64,000 nt of DNA. It comes from Amphibalanus amphitrite. Lineage: Eukaryota > Arthropoda > Thecostraca > Balanomorpha > Balanidae. The stretch is taken from NCBI RefSeq assembly GCF_019059575.1, contig NW_024881670.1, forward strand, positions 62,001 through 126,000, written 5' to 3'. The notes below the pieces were generated by a model, which saw only the letters and a list, made by a program, of their open reading frames with translations, was not told the DNA's origin and made no database searches. The translations under genes were made by a program, and so were the position numbers. Below, in pieces: positions 26,201 through 41,200 of this stretch (positions are counted from its first letter, which is position 1; every line of letters starts with the position of its first letter).

Positions 26201-29200
26201 AAGCAGGGAAATGAAGTGTGACTAATGGTTGTTGACAAAGCCTATCTATTCATCTGAGTCTGTCTCAGCTGAGTCTTCATGGGTGGAAGCACTAATAGTT
26301 ATGCAATGTCTGTAATTGTTATGAGGTAAAACAGTAGCTGCAATGTTGGATTATATACATAATACATACCTATGAGGCAGAATAAAAGAAATCTGCCAAG
26401 TTAAATGCAAATAATTTTATAAAAATGTAAATATTATCAACCATGGTGATCAACCATGTCTATGAATATAGAAAATTGACAGAAGTCAAAGCAAGGTTGT
26501 CAAACAGCACAGCTGCCACATACCACAAATATTCTATTAATTCAGATTTAAAAATGGATACACCCATAAATGATCACATTGATACATGCTTATGCAATCT
26601 CCAAATTAACATTTCCATACAATGTCCAGCAAAAATCCACAGCATAGGTACCTATCAAAATTAGGTGCCGGGGACCCCAAAAGCCTTAAAACTATCAATT
26701 GACACCACAGGCAAAATTTTAGGATTTTATAATTTATAAAACAATGCATGATTTTTCCCCTTTATCATAAAGACCACAGGCCAGCCAATGACCATGCACA
26801 ACAACACAATTGGACAGTGATGAAATTTAACTATATATACCTCTGGGAAAAAAATCACATTTTCATTGCTCTAATCTACTCTGGATATTACCTTTAAAAA
26901 AATTGAGCCAAGATGGTCTAGAACCCTACCAACCAGGACTTCGGAAATGGCATTCGGAATTATGTAGGAATTATGTCGGAATTATGTGTAGGTACTACAC
27001 ATGGCTACAGTTTATTATTTCTTGACAATAAAATGGCTAATAACATTTTCTTTTGTAATCAGATAATCAGCACCACTGATAGGCAATATAACATCTATAT
27101 ATAAAAGTAAAGGAACACTCAGTAGCTGGCAACGCTGCAGACCTGTGCCGTCTACAGTGTTTCGACATCGACAATTCTATTATGAGTAAATACGACGCGA
27201 TGCTGGCACTCACTGCACTTGAGAGCTATGATATTCTTGCATTAACAGAAATGAAACCTAAAGTTGGGTTGATGCCTGAACACCCTGTAATGGAACTGCC
27301 CGACTACGAATTATTTACTAGCAACTTTTCAGCCGGAGCTACTAGGGGCACGGGAATTTATGTAAAAAAGAATCTGATGGCCAAACAAGTTTATCCCACG
27401 GGAGACTGCAACTTTCAGGATTGCACCTGGATTACGATTAATGCCCGGGGTGGAGCAAGTATGCTTGTTGGGGTGATCTACAGAAGCGGGTCACCAAGTA
27501 AAGCTATTCCTCAAGATCCTGATCTTCACAAAATGCTTGGCTGGGCAGCATCCACAAATCATTCGCACAAGGTTATAGTCGGTGACTTTAACCACCCAGA
27601 AATATTCTGGACCCCAGACCCAGAAGTTCCAGAAGGTGTCAGCCAGAACAGCCCAGCTCGTAAGTTTATCGAATGTATACACGATACCTACTTTCTACAG
27701 CATATAACAGAGCCAACAAGATACAGAGATGGACAGCGCTCTACTCTCGATGACCTGCTCTTTACAAATGAGCGAGACTTGGTGGAACAACTGACAATTG
27801 GAGACCCGGTTGGAGCAAGCGATCATGCCAGTGTCTCATTTGCTATATCGTTTGTCCCTTACGTTCCAGTGAGAAAGAGTGCGGTACTGAATTACCACAA
27901 AGCCAACTATGAAGAAATGAAGAAAGCACTGGACGTTGACTGGCAAGGACTATTTGAAGGCAAATCTGTGCATGAGATGGCAGATACGCTTGAACAAACG
28001 ATCACGGATTTAATGGATAGGTACGTGCCCAAGCTGGACACCAACAAGAAAGCGAAAAGAGGAAATCCCCTGTGGATGAATCGGAGTGCTCTTAGAATGG
28101 TGAAGAAAAAACATCACGCTTGGGTTCGTTTTCTGAACACCAAGGACAGTAATGATTACGAAAGTTATGTCAAGGCAAGAAATGAAGCTACCCACGCGAC
28201 CAGGAAAGCAAGGCGGGAATTCGAGTCGAAGCTGGCTAAAGAAGTCAAAGGAAATCACAAAGTGTTTTGGAACTACGTCAACCGTCGCAGGAAATCAAAA
28301 TGTGGTATCTCGGACTTGCGTAGTGCTAATGGTGAACTGGCAACTAACGACAAGCACAAGGCTGATATATTGAATCATCAGTACGCAAGCGTTTTCACAA
28401 AGGAAGACAAGTCATCGATCCCAACGCTAGCTCCAAAGCCTTTGGAGGCAGAGATGCAAGTTGCGATAACTGTTCAGCGAGTCCATGCCGAGCTGAAAAC
28501 ACTGAAGATTGATAAATCGCCAGGCCCCGACAACATGCACCCTCGTGTTTTGCACGAACTTGCTGACCAACTTGCGACACCCATCACATCTCTGTTCTGT
28601 AAAAGTATTGAAACTGGAGAAGTTCCACGGCAGTGGAAGGTGGCCACCGTCACGCCAATCTTTAAAAAAGGCGACAAAAGTGATCCCGCGAACTACCGAC
28701 CAGTGTCACTGACATCAATATTATGCAAGATTCTGGAGAGGATCATATGCGAGGACATCATCGCTCATCTGAAGACAAACAATCTTATCGCTCGCCAACA
28801 ACATGGTTTCATCACAGGGAAATCTACGGTCACAAACCTACTGGAAGCTCTTGATATTTGGACGGAGGCGCTAAGCCACAGCTTACCAGTGGATGTTGTG
28901 TTTCTGGACTATGCCAAAGCGTTCGACACTGTGCCCCATGAACGGCTTCTAGCCCAGGTCCAGGCTCTAGGGGTGAATGCAAAGACTCATCAGTGGATAA
29001 GGAGTTTTCTAACAGGCAGGCGGCAAAGAGTGAACGTCAATGGATCACTATCAGACTGGGAGTTTGTAACAAGTGGAGTGCCGCAAGGCTCAGTGCTCGG
29101 GCCTCTCTTGTTTTCCATGTTTGTCTGTGATGTTCCCGACCTCTTAAATTGTCATATCTCTATGTTTGCGGACGATACCAAGGTCTACCAAGTCATCAAC

Positions 29201-32200
29201 GAGCGCGATGGTGAACTTCACAATCTGCAAGAGGACATCAACTCTTTGCAAGATTGGGCAAAAACAATGCAGATGATCTTTCATCCACTTAAATGCAAGG
29301 TCATGCATCTCGGACCAACAAATCCTGGAAGTGAGTATACCATGACAACTATGGGTGGAGGCAAACATACCCTTGAAGCAGTCTGTGAGGAAAAGGACCT
29401 GGGAGTCACTATAGACATGAAGCTATCCTTCTCAAAACATGTCACTAACCAGATTAACAAGGCCAATAGAATTCTTGGTGCAATCAAGCATACCTTTGCA
29501 AACATTGACAGCGACATTTTCAAAGCCTTGTACAAAAGCATTGTCAGGCCCCACCTCGAGTATGCAACTGTTATATGGAATCCCAAGTTCAAAAAGGACA
29601 AAGATGCACTCGAACAGGTGCAGCGGCGGGCAACAAGGCTGGTGGACGGACTGTCTCACCTTTCATATTCAGATCGCCTCAGGAGCCTTAATTTACCTAC
29701 TCTGGAATTCCGACGGAAACGGTCGGACATCATCGAGACCTTCAAAATTTTGAAAGGCTTCGACAAGGTGGACTTCCAAAGAGAGTGCCCGTGTTGTCAC
29801 AACAGCATGTTCAAGAACTCTCTCAGCCGTGTCACCCGAGGTCACGATCAAAAACTTCAAGTTCAGCATCAATTGGGACCCAGAAAAGCCTTCTTTGCGG
29901 CACGAGTAACTCAGACATGGAACAAGCTGTCAACCCACACCATCGATGCTCCAAATGTCGATGTGTTCAAGTACAGACTGGGGAAGGAATGGAAGGACCA
30001 CCCTGAAAAGTTCAACTACAAGTTCTCATACTAATGATCATCGTGGCCATCAATGTATGGCCTCACCTAGCATGGCAGCCTACTCGTCTTCGTCAGAAGA
30101 AGAGGAGGCATCTCTTGAGTAAAGGGTCTGATTACTCGAAAGGGTACCTAATGACCTTTACTTAAGGTAAATACTTAAGGTAAATAACTGTGACTGTGAC
30201 TGTCTTGAGCAGGCTCAGCTCAACAGCCCTTATTTGTGTACAAATATAGAACAGCATGTCAATATATTGACAGTGGTAGTCTATTTATTATTAGGAAAAG
30301 GTCATCTCATTCATTCAAGCACAGGAAAATCAAGCTTGACAAACATGGCATGCCTAAATCTAATGCTGTGGCCATGCTCTTGGGCTTAGAAAAGTGGGGC
30401 AACAATACAAAATACAAAAATACATAGTAGTATGCCATACAGCCGAATGCTTACCTTTCTATTTCCACCCATCGTTATCCACTCTCCTAGAGCACAATCC
30501 AAACGCCAACCAAACGCGACACGACTCTTCCAACACAGAAAAACGCACATGGAAATTGCCGCGAGAACTTTCTCGGCGCCGCCGATGTTGCTTACCAGGG
30601 GGCGTCGAAGTCTAGTTCCTACCAACCTGGCACTCCCATGCCTACGTCACCACGAGGACGCCCGAGGGCATTTACATGTTGAAGATAGGGAAATTGCCAT
30701 AGTTTAGAGCCGCCTGGAGGGCAACCTTGAGATAGATCATAATGTAAATGTGTGCTAATATGATCATATAGTGTGATCAGCTAGTGTGGGGCCTCAGGTG
30801 TCGCTATGAGGCACTTAAAGACCGGTATGGGTCCTCAGAAGCCGGCATCGATCCTTCAGAAGCCAGTACGGGGCCCTCAGAGGCACATAAGGGCAGCTTC
30901 GGTCCCAGAGACAGAAATGGGACCATCAGAGGCCGGTGTGGGTCGTGGGACCTTTAGAGGCTGGTTTGGGCTCTTAGGGGCCAGTTTAGAGCTCTCAGAG
31001 ACCAGTACAGGGCCTGCAAAGGGCAGTTTGAGGCCATCAGAGACCGAATTGGGCACTCAGAGGCTAATATAGGTCCTTACAGGCCAGCATGGAGCCCTCA
31101 GAGGTTAGGGTGGGGCCCTAAAAGACCGACATGGGCCGGCGTTGGACCCCAGAGGCCAGAAGAGGGCCCTCAAAGGCCAAGATGGGCCCTCAGACTAAGC
31201 CGATGCGGGCCCTTAGAGGCCGGCATCAGGTCTTCAGAAGCCCGTGCGGGGCCCTCAGAGGCTAAGGTGGGTCCTTACAGGCCAGCACGGGCCCTCAGAG
31301 GTCAGTGTGGGGCCCTAAAAAACCGGCATGGGCCGGCGTTGGACCCCAGAGGCCGACAGAAGGCCCTCAAAGGCAAAGATGGGCCCGCAGAAGCCGATGC
31401 TGACCCTTAGAGGCCGGCATCGGGTCTTCAGAATCCAGTGTGGGGCCCATAGAGGCTAATGTGTATCCTTACAGGCCAGCATGGGGCCCTCAAAGATCAG
31501 AATGGGACCCTAAAAGACTGGCATTGGCCGGCGTTGGACCCCAGAGGCCTGCAGAGGGCCCTCAAAGGCCAAGATGGGCCTTCAGAGGCCGATGCGGACC
31601 CTTAGAGGCCGGCATCGTGTCTTCAGAATCCAGTGTGGGGCCCATAGAGGCTAATGTGTAACCTTACAGGCCAACATGGGCCCTCAGAGGTCAGTGTGGG
31701 GCCCTAAAAGACCGGCATGGGCCGGCGTTGGACCCCAGAGGCCAGCGGAGGGCCCTCAAAGGCCAAGATGGGCCCTCAGACGCCGATGCGGGCCCTGAGC
31801 GGCCGGCATTGGGTCATCAGAATCCAGTGCGGGGGGCCCTTAGAGGCTAATGTGGGTCCTTACAGGCCAGCATGGGCCCTTAGAGGTCAGTGTGGGGCCC
31901 TAAAAGGCCGGTATGGGCCGGCGTTGGACCCCAGAGACCGGCGGAGGGCCCTCAAAGGCCAAGATGGGCCCCCAGAGGCCGATGCTGGCTCGACATCGGG
32001 TCTTCAGAATCCAGTGCGGGGCCCTCAGAGACACTTAAAGGCTAGTCTTGGGACTCGAGAGACAGAAATGAGGCCACCAGAGGCCGGTGTGAGGCTCTCA
32101 GACGCCGGTTGGGCCCCTGAGGCCGGTTTAGGGGCCCTCAAAGGCCAGTGGAGGGCCCTCAGAGGTCAATACGGGTCCTCAGCGGTCAATGTGGACGCTT

Positions 32201-35200
32201 GACCGCCACTGAAGGGCCCTCAGAGGTCAGTGTAGGACCCTCAAAGACTGGTATGGGAGCTGTTAATAGCTGGCGTGGGTTTCTCGAGCCTCGTGACAAT
32301 CGAATACCGGCCAGGGCCCCATACGGCCATGGGGGCCCATCGGTTGTTTGGGGGGGGCCAAATGATATGATGGCCCCCCCTGATTTGCCTTTGGGGGGGG
32401 CCATGGCCCTGATGGCCCCCCCCCCTGCGACCGCCACTGTTGCTAGATAGATGTTGAAATGTGTTGCCATTGAAGAATCTGCTGATTTTCCTGGCGGCTC
32501 TCGTTTTCAAGTAACTACTGGTCTTGTAAGATCTCTTGATTGCTCACCGTCTGGCGTATAGTTCCAAGGTTTTCTGAAAGCTAATCAAACGTTATCATGG
32601 CTGCTCTTGATGGCATGGCGCTTGCTGGTTCTGGGCTCTTTATTGGTGGTTCTTGCGTCTGATCCTGTTGCTTCATGTTCAATCATATCACATTAAATTT
32701 AAAATGGAACAGACACTTCTACCTTTTATTTCACTATCAGTTGACTTGCAATTACCCCTCACCCTGTGGCCTGCTGGCCCTTTTATTTCTACGATAGAAT
32801 CTACCAATTATTGAAAAAGCCTCGGATAAAAAGGCAAGGAAAGTACCTATGTCAAGTTAAATAATTGCGACGGTCCTAGAAAACCAGAAAAAATATCAAA
32901 CAGCCTGTCCATCTCACTCCCCTCACTTCACAACAAAAACAAACCACGCAGCAAAACATGCGAAAGAGTCCTTAGCAACGCCTTAGCAACGCATTTGTCT
33001 GAAGTGCGCAATATGTGTCACATCTGGAAAATTTAGTAGCTACTTGATTATTCAACTAGAGTTGGACTATATAAGCTAGGCTTTTATATAAAAAATAAGT
33101 GTTTGCTTATCGAATTTATAGTAACTGGTTGCTTAACTTCGAAATAATGATTTATTACAGAAAAAGCTTGTTTGCGACATATTTGTAAAGAAACAACGGA
33201 AATAGCTTTGACTCGTACGCTATTCTAGTACATTTTTGGTAGAAAACTTCGTCCAACCTTATGTTTTAGGGCCTTGTTGCTTACCAACGGCTTCAAGCCT
33301 TGCAACAGCTGACGATTAGTGAGAACTGACTTCTTTTCATGGACGACCAATCAGAACCGGTCTTACAAAAATGCCAACCAATCAAAATGTCGCTCTAAAA
33401 GGGCGATGCTATCGCCACGTGGTGGTGAAAAAACACACTAATCTAGGATAGCATTTTACATAGGAGTATTCTCAAGGACGAACGGGCGCGTCCATGCATT
33501 TCGGATGATTGGTATATCGCTTCATCGTCCATGATAATGCCCGAAACTGCTATTAGGAATTCATGGACAGCGAGACGTCCATGCAATCCCAGCCGTCCAC
33601 GTTAATACCCTAAAAACCGCAAATTGTCCATGGGTTTACAACATTTCAAGCACAGCTGTTCAGTCAGGTTGTCGATTAGTTGGTTGGTCGCAGACCGCAG
33701 TTCTTTGGTCAGTTGGTCGGCCAGTCGGTCGTTTAGATGGTCTTTGGTCAGTTATTCTTCTGTCGTCGGGCCAGCTGTTTGGTCATCGGGTCTTATCAGC
33801 TGTTCGGTCAGCTGGTCGGTCTTTTGGTCGGTCAGTTGGTCAGTCATCTGGTCAGTTGGTCGGTCGTGCCGGCCGGTCGTGCCGGCCACCCTCCGTCTCC
33901 GCCGCGCCCTGCACCCACTCTGCTGATCTCTGGCCGATTTCACGGACCAGCTCACGCTCGTGCTGCGTGCGGCCAGCGGCGGTAAACACGATTCATGGCA
34001 CCATTACCTCCCCCTCTGCCTCTTTCCCCTCTCTCTCCCTCTCTCCTCTCTCGGTGTCCCTCTCTCCAGGTCTCGGGCTGATGGGCGAGGCCCTCGCGCC
34101 GCTCGGAGAGCAGCGCGGCTTTCTCGGCAGGTCAAAGGCGAACGTGGCCCCGTGCCTTTAGAGGCCGCCGATCCCGGCGCAGAAGCGGCAAAAAGCGGAG
34201 CGGTGACACGGTTGCGCGGCATTCACGGCGCTCTAATGGGATCGCAGGTGTAGGCGCCGCTACGGCTGCCTGGCGGGGGGCGGGGAGATTCCGGGAGAAA
34301 TGGACGGAGAGTCGGGCCGGGGAGGGTGAATGGAGGCCCTGAATGCCACCGTCTCGGGTATTAGCTTAGTGTCAGCACGTTCATGATGAATGCCCACAAA
34401 TCTGTTGTTTTCTGAGGCTGTCTGGGTTCTCCGACCAGCTCTTCGATCAAAACAAGCTGAAATAGATGGGTGTCCATCTAGCTCCTTATGGGTGAATGTG
34501 TCATCAGCTTCAGTCAGGCCTTGTGTTTTCGATTCGACTCACTGTCATTTATTTCCTTGAAGTGACAAGTTATATCCGTTTTAGGCCTCTCTTAACTAAA
34601 ATTGGTCCCGACGTTCCATATTCTTCTCTCCGAGAGCAACGCCCTTGGCAAACACACATGAGCGTAGTAGGACTTCTACTGAGCCTGAATGCCTTTCCTT
34701 CCCAGAGCAGTTGGTGACCAGCTGTGGTCCAACTATTGGCCCTTGATTACCACCCTGCACCGCCAACGACTCATGTCAACCACCGTCCACCGTCTACACC
34801 GTCCGCCGTCCACACTTCACCGTCCACCATCCACCATCCACCGTCCACCGTCCACCGTCCACCATCCACCGTCCACCGTCCACTATCTATCGTCCACCGT
34901 CCAACGTCCACCATCTATCGTCCACCGTCCACCGTCCACCGCCCGACGTACCGCCGTGTGCCGTTCACCCGACGCCGGCGACCTGGCGGCCTTGGGCGCC
35001 GCGTCGGGCCTTCTTGACGTGTTTCCCCACACCGACTCGTGCCGTGGCAGCCTCGCAAGGTCGTCCGAAACACCGCTCATCCATATGGGCGCCATGGCAG
35101 CCAGCGAAACTGGGTGACGCGGCGAAGGGGCTTTGTCGCGTTCGCTAAGACCGGCTGGGAACGCGCTGATTGGAGGTGGCGTCGGTTTTGCTGTGTCGCG

Positions 35201-38200
35201 ACTTGTATTGTGCGGTTGGTATTGTCTTGAAGACGGTCCCAATGTTCGGCTTGTTTCGCGGTTCTTGATTATGACTCGTCGTTTAGTATGAAGGAATAGC
35301 TCTTGTGATGATGGATTCGGATCAAGGACGTTTTCCTTTTCATTTCGGTGACCCTAGATAGACCTATAATCGATGAGCTGTGTGCAATATGACGGTGAAT
35401 GGCTAGTAGGAAGCTCTCAGTGAGAGAAGTAAGTGAATTATCCTTTCAACGAATATTCACAAATCTGTTGACAAGCTTCGACGTATTTTGCCATTTGTGG
35501 AAGTGATTGAGTAACATCTGTCCCATGCCCAATGCCCATCTCCCCTCAGTATAGATATAGCTATTTGTTACCGACACTGCAGTGCCGTTGTCGCTCTCAC
35601 TCTCAAGCCTCACCATGCAGAGGTCACCCATGTGGCCCTCCGGTTAACGGTCTGATCGCACGCCATCGCTGACCGGCGGTGGAGATTGGTCTCTGGACAG
35701 CCAAAGGCCAGCGAGAGACCGCCAGAGGCCGGCGAGAGACCGTCTCTGGTCAGCCGGGGTCAGCGGCGAGCCGCGGGAAACGGGCCAGGCCAGACGGCAC
35801 GTAACGTCGTACGACTTTCGACTGTAAATTTGGCCGATGTAGTGAAGCCTCGTAGCGAGTTGGCTGGGTGAAGTTAGCGTACCGCTCGTTAATTATTATT
35901 TATTGATAGCTGACACAGTGAGCCGAGGTCATCTGCCGACTGCCGAGCGAGGTCACGACTCGGCTGAATTGCAATTGCACAGAAGGGCCATAGACCGTAC
36001 GTGCTGGTCGCTCTCGCCAGACACTGCGCCATACCAAGCCTATCCTGACGTCACCAGGGCTCAGGTGGGAGGAATCTAACCTCCCGCTGCCCACAGCCGT
36101 ACTGTGAGCTCAGTCCCATCGAGTGGGCCGTAAAGCCTCACCCAAGTAACTGTCCGCCCGAAAAATACGTCGCCGTATGGAACTGTACCGCGTCGACGCC
36201 CGACGCCGACGCCTTCAGACGCACAACAACAACACTCGTCGGTCAGAGGAGAGCTGGGAGTAACGGAACGCCATACAGCGGCTCCAGATTTTTCACCTCC
36301 CACCCTCACATTTCCCTACGAATCACGTCGTAAATCCGGCTGAAACATCCTGTCTCCGGCTCGTAACGGGGTCTTTCGACGCCTCACAAGACGGAGCGCC
36401 ATCACCTGTGAACAGGTTATCGACCTGTCTGCAACGGAGCGCATGTCATCGATCGGTGACCCATGGTCTCCGCCAGGTCACGTCAGGTCACTGGTTGGTC
36501 ACCGCGCTGTCATAGCTCTGCCACCGCTCGATTGCCGTTCGATCACTTCGCGGTCACCAGTTTTAGTCGGATGCACATCACAAAGTTGACTGGGTTGACC
36601 CCGTTGACGGATGTCCAGACTCAGACTGTTCTTCCTGGCACGAACTGGCCTCGGCCGCCGACCGTCTGATCACGAGCTTTTCCGCTTCGACGGAGGCACA
36701 GTGACGCTCCAGTGGTCTTTGGTGACGTCTGCCGACTCTTTGATGGTTTTTGATGACGTCTGTGGTGCTGGTGACGCTTCAGTGCTTAACGTGCTCGTCT
36801 TTCGATGGAATGTGATAACCTTCGATAAGTGACCGGCAAGGACATATTGTGGGATTGCAAAGGGCTGCTTTAGAGTAATTGTTGAAACGAAAAATCGAAA
36901 AATGAGCTATTCAAGCAAACATTTTTCAACGCTCAAGACTGTAATGTAACATAGCTACGCAGGATTTGATGCTGGTGTAAAGATAAGCTTGTGACGTTTT
37001 TATATAATTTGGAGAGTTTGCACACATGTTTCGTCTGTTATATTGGCAATATTATGTCACCCTTCACAGAAACCAGGGTCAGTGGACATAAGTCTTTTAC
37101 AGAATTGTCGCCGACGACTGCTGTACCGCTCCAAGCACAACTCACAGCGTCGAACATTCGCTGCTGGTCCCTTTTTAATTATCGCCGGTCGCGTGCAGCA
37201 GCTGCGGTCACTCCGATTTTCCTTTCTGATGTGTGCAGTAACTGCGTGACCTACCCATCGCCCACCTGTGCCCTGGACTGCCGAGTACCGCGGCAGAGCG
37301 GTCCCCATTGCACCTGGTTGATGTGGGCGGCAGAGGCGTCGTGCACTCACGAAGGCCAGGCCCGCGACTGCCGACGGACAGTTGGCAGGGCTGAGTGACC
37401 AGCCGACCGCAGGGTCGCTCCGGTGGCTGTTGAATGTTGATGCGAACGTGGGCGGTAGATGGAGACGACAGGAGGGGTGTTCACGGGCACCGCACACTGC
37501 TGCGTGCGCTGTGTGCGGTGCGTCCAGCAGGCGTGGGGGTAGGGGATGGGTAGGCGGTTCTGACGTCACGGCTGCGTGCGGTGGACGGTCCGCTGTGGCC
37601 AGTCCCGACCGGCCACAGCGATCGCTGTGTGCGGTGACGGAAGGCTGACGTAGGGACGCAGTGGGCGGAGCTTGGAGGCTGTGTGCGGTCCGACCGCACA
37701 CAGGGCCCGTGAACAGCCCTAGGGAGATGGGGGACGGCAGGCGGAGGCGGCAGGCGGGAGCGGAGGCGGAGGCGGCAAGCGGGTGCGGAGGTGGAGACGG
37801 CAGGCGGCAAGCGGGTGCGGCAGCGGTGACAGCGAGGTCCGTGGTTGATATGCAGTCGTGTAATGCCACTCCTGGCAAGACGCCATTCCAGCTGCCCACG
37901 CCGGCCGTCGGTGACCGTTCCTGCAACTCATAGCCCCAGCTGTGGTGCTTCTCAGGAAAATGGGCAACATCGTTCATAACTCTTCACCTCCATGGCTGTT
38001 TCTACCATGTTGTATGCCAGCCAAGGTCGGAAGAGTTACCGTATGCCGTCGTTCCACCCTGTCATCGTCGCACCGACTTTGATCTCCGTAACTGGTGAAA
38101 AGCTGTCTTCAGAAGAATGGCCACTAAATGCCACCCGTCCCTGCTGCATTTAGCCGCCTTGCTCCGGGGTATGGTTAATCTCTCATAGTTTGAGAGGTTG

Positions 38201-41200
38201 GGGTGGGGCGGCTTCGTATGCCGCCGCTTTCAGAAGTAGACTCTTTTGGTAAAGAGATGGGCCTTTATTCATTACCAACAACGTCATCCCCACAACTTAT
38301 GCCGCCTCTCTTGCCTTATACATTGCCACATAAGTATTTCATGTCCAGTGGCCTTTGTAATTCTTAACGTCCAGGATACACTACGCACCTAAACCTCCTA
38401 TTAACCCTCGCACGACCAGGCCATTTCTCATAACACGAACGACCAGGGGGGGGGGGGTTGTTACGACCCCCCCCCCTGGCGTTTCGAAACGGAAGGTCGT
38501 AGAGCTTAGCGGAAAAAACCAACGGATTGCTCTCAACGAGATCTCGCGATTGGTGGTATATTTTTTGGTCCTAGGTCAACATTTGACCTACTTTTGACCG
38601 GTCAAAGGTCAAATTTTCGGAAAAATAGACTTTTTTCAACTTTCGGCGGCGATTGCGGCAAAACGGTGGAAGATATCGACTTGAAACCTTCACTATCGTG
38701 TTCCTTGATCAATTCTCTATCGTTTGGTATGTATTTCGTTTCCCTAGCTCTAAAAATGGCGCGTTGGGAGCGCCGGAAGTCGGCAAGGTCACAGTCGGCG
38801 GCAGAAATTCGAAAAATCAAAATTTAGATTTTTGAAATCTGATTGTATTTTTTGATTTGGGAGGTCCATTTGCTCCCTATAGAAGCTAATATTGCTGCAT
38901 ATTCCCATTGAGGTGACAAGAATTAGCAAAATAGTGGTTCGGGCGCTTTTCAAAAATAGTACCGGACGCTGTTCCTCTTGTGACGTCATAGCTCCGTGAC
39001 CTGACCTGACCCGGTCAAATTTCTTATACCATATGATAGCCAATACTTGCCCCAACATGCATGGGAAGTTTCATCACGATCCATCAACCGATGTCCGTAC
39101 CACCGGCAGGAAACCTCGGGCGTTGGCACTCAGTTTGTGAAAATCCGGCCGGAGGCTGTACCTCTTATGACGTCATAACTCCGTGACCTGACATGACCCG
39201 ATCAATTTTTTTTCGGCAAAAGATGCGCAAAGGTTGCCCCAGAGGGTATTGAAAATTTCAGCCCGCTACGACAAGCCGTTTAGCGTGCACTTCGAAAAAA
39301 CCTCAGGGGGGGGGTTGATACAACCCCCCTAGGCGTTCTAGGGTTAACACGCGCAGTGGAAGGGGGGGGCGGATTTCGCCCACCCCTCCTGTTTTTCGCC
39401 AATAACTCGCGCCGCAAGCATAATATCAATGTGAAATTTCGGCTACCTGTCCAGAATTGAATTGCGGATCTTCTCATGCAAGAAGTAAGAAAATCGGTTC
39501 ACAACTTTTCTAGTAATAGCGGTGTAAAGTCAAACATCCTGCCGCCGCCGCGGCGCGGCGGCGCGGCGGCCGGCGCTAGCCGTTACGCGCCGCCTGAATT
39601 GTAGACTGTGCCGGGGCGGGACAGTTCCGTCTTTACATCGCGCTCCTTACCGCTGATTATATTAGATTCGCGTCAAATTCGGTGAGAAGACTGAGAAATG
39701 TACAGGCAATCATATGGTCAAAGAATTTTGAAAATCGGCCGGTAACAACTTGAGTTATGAGTGTGTAAACACAAAATTGTGATTGCCGCGTTTCCCGCGT
39801 CGGCCGATGCCGCTTCAGCCGGCGACATCTTACCCTTAGCAGGCTTCTAACTGCCATATTTATTGTTGGATTATCTAGAAATTCACCATACATACTCACA
39901 AATGGTTGTTCTTTCGTATAGTGAAAGATTTAAAAAAATCGGCCGGTAAGTTTTTGAGTTATCGGCGTGTAAACGCAAAAAAGTCGCTAATATGGCAGAT
40001 TTGACCACATTTGACCTCATTTGACCTTGAAGATATTGACCTAGGGTCATGAAATTCACACACAACAGAGTTCCCCATGGCCCCCACCTACCCTCCAAAT
40101 TTCGTCTTTCTAGCTTCAGTGGGAGCTGAGATCTTAGGGGGGGCGACATCCGCCCCCCCCCCTTCCACTGGGCGTAGTACTCGCAACCCTTCCACTGCGC
40201 GTGTTAACATACAGCCAATCTTACGTGTTGAGCAACTGTTGAATTTCGCGCGTAAAACTCTGAAGCACTGCGATTTGAATTTTGTCGGCCGACCATTTCC
40301 CTCGCCCTGTCGTTTGGCTGTCTCACCCGTCGTTCGTTCGCTCCTTTGCCGCAGGGGACAGGAGCGGAGATGCGCCCCGGTGGGCTCACCTCTGCTGAAG
40401 CGCCTTCCATTGTTTTGCTCGGAAGTCTGACAGCTGGCCGCGGTCGCTGTGGCTGTGGCTGAGGCTGTGATTGTAACCGTGACTGTGGCGGCGGCGGTAG
40501 TGACTGTGGTGGCGGCGGTAGTGGCTATGGCGACGGTGGTATGTTTACGCGGCCAGCTGCCACTCCTCCCCTGCTGTGCCTCCGCTGGTGGTCGACAGAA
40601 GCTCACCAAGCGTTCAGCTCGCGGTTTGTGTGGTGGCTGAGCAAACTGCGCGCCTAATGGGTCGACTGATTGCTTATCCGGTCGATTCGGCCAGCTGTTT
40701 CTTCAATGGACGCTTTTATGGCTCGGGTTTTCCTCAGACCGGATTCCGATGCTTAGGCTCCTGCCGTGACCCTTTGCTCACCATTTGCCAGCATCAACTC
40801 CGATGACTTTCCGAATTCCGATGTTGCGTTCGCTGGATCATCTAATCTGATGGCTCTCGGATATCTCGCTAACGGAGATCATGACCAGAACACTCCGCCC
40901 GCGCAGCCCGAAGTCGATCATCCCTCACCCCAACTGGCCTTCCATCCGCCGTAGAGGCCGGTTCACACGAAGCTGAATAGTGAGGCGGTGGTTGGATGAC
41001 GGTCGATTATCGACTAAGACCGGCGATCACCGCGACTCCGCCGCTACTCACGGTGTCTGGTTAGCGCCACTTTTGGGCCGTTATCACTCGTTAGTGGCTG
41101 TTATCGCTCGTTAACGACCCGTTACGTGCGCTGTCGACGGTATGAGATCGGCACTGCCTTGCGAAGGGGCCTCGCTGGACGATGTGGGAAACTCACCTTC

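Noticed and set aside
31440-32202. Open frames encoding GPQRP-like repeats
   Set aside because: They follow the minisatellite unit, shift frame between units and have no start or splice context.
37057-37977. 306-residue minus-strand open frame
   Set aside because: It lies over GC-rich imperfect repeats and has a low-complexity Pro/Ser/Ala product without a domain.
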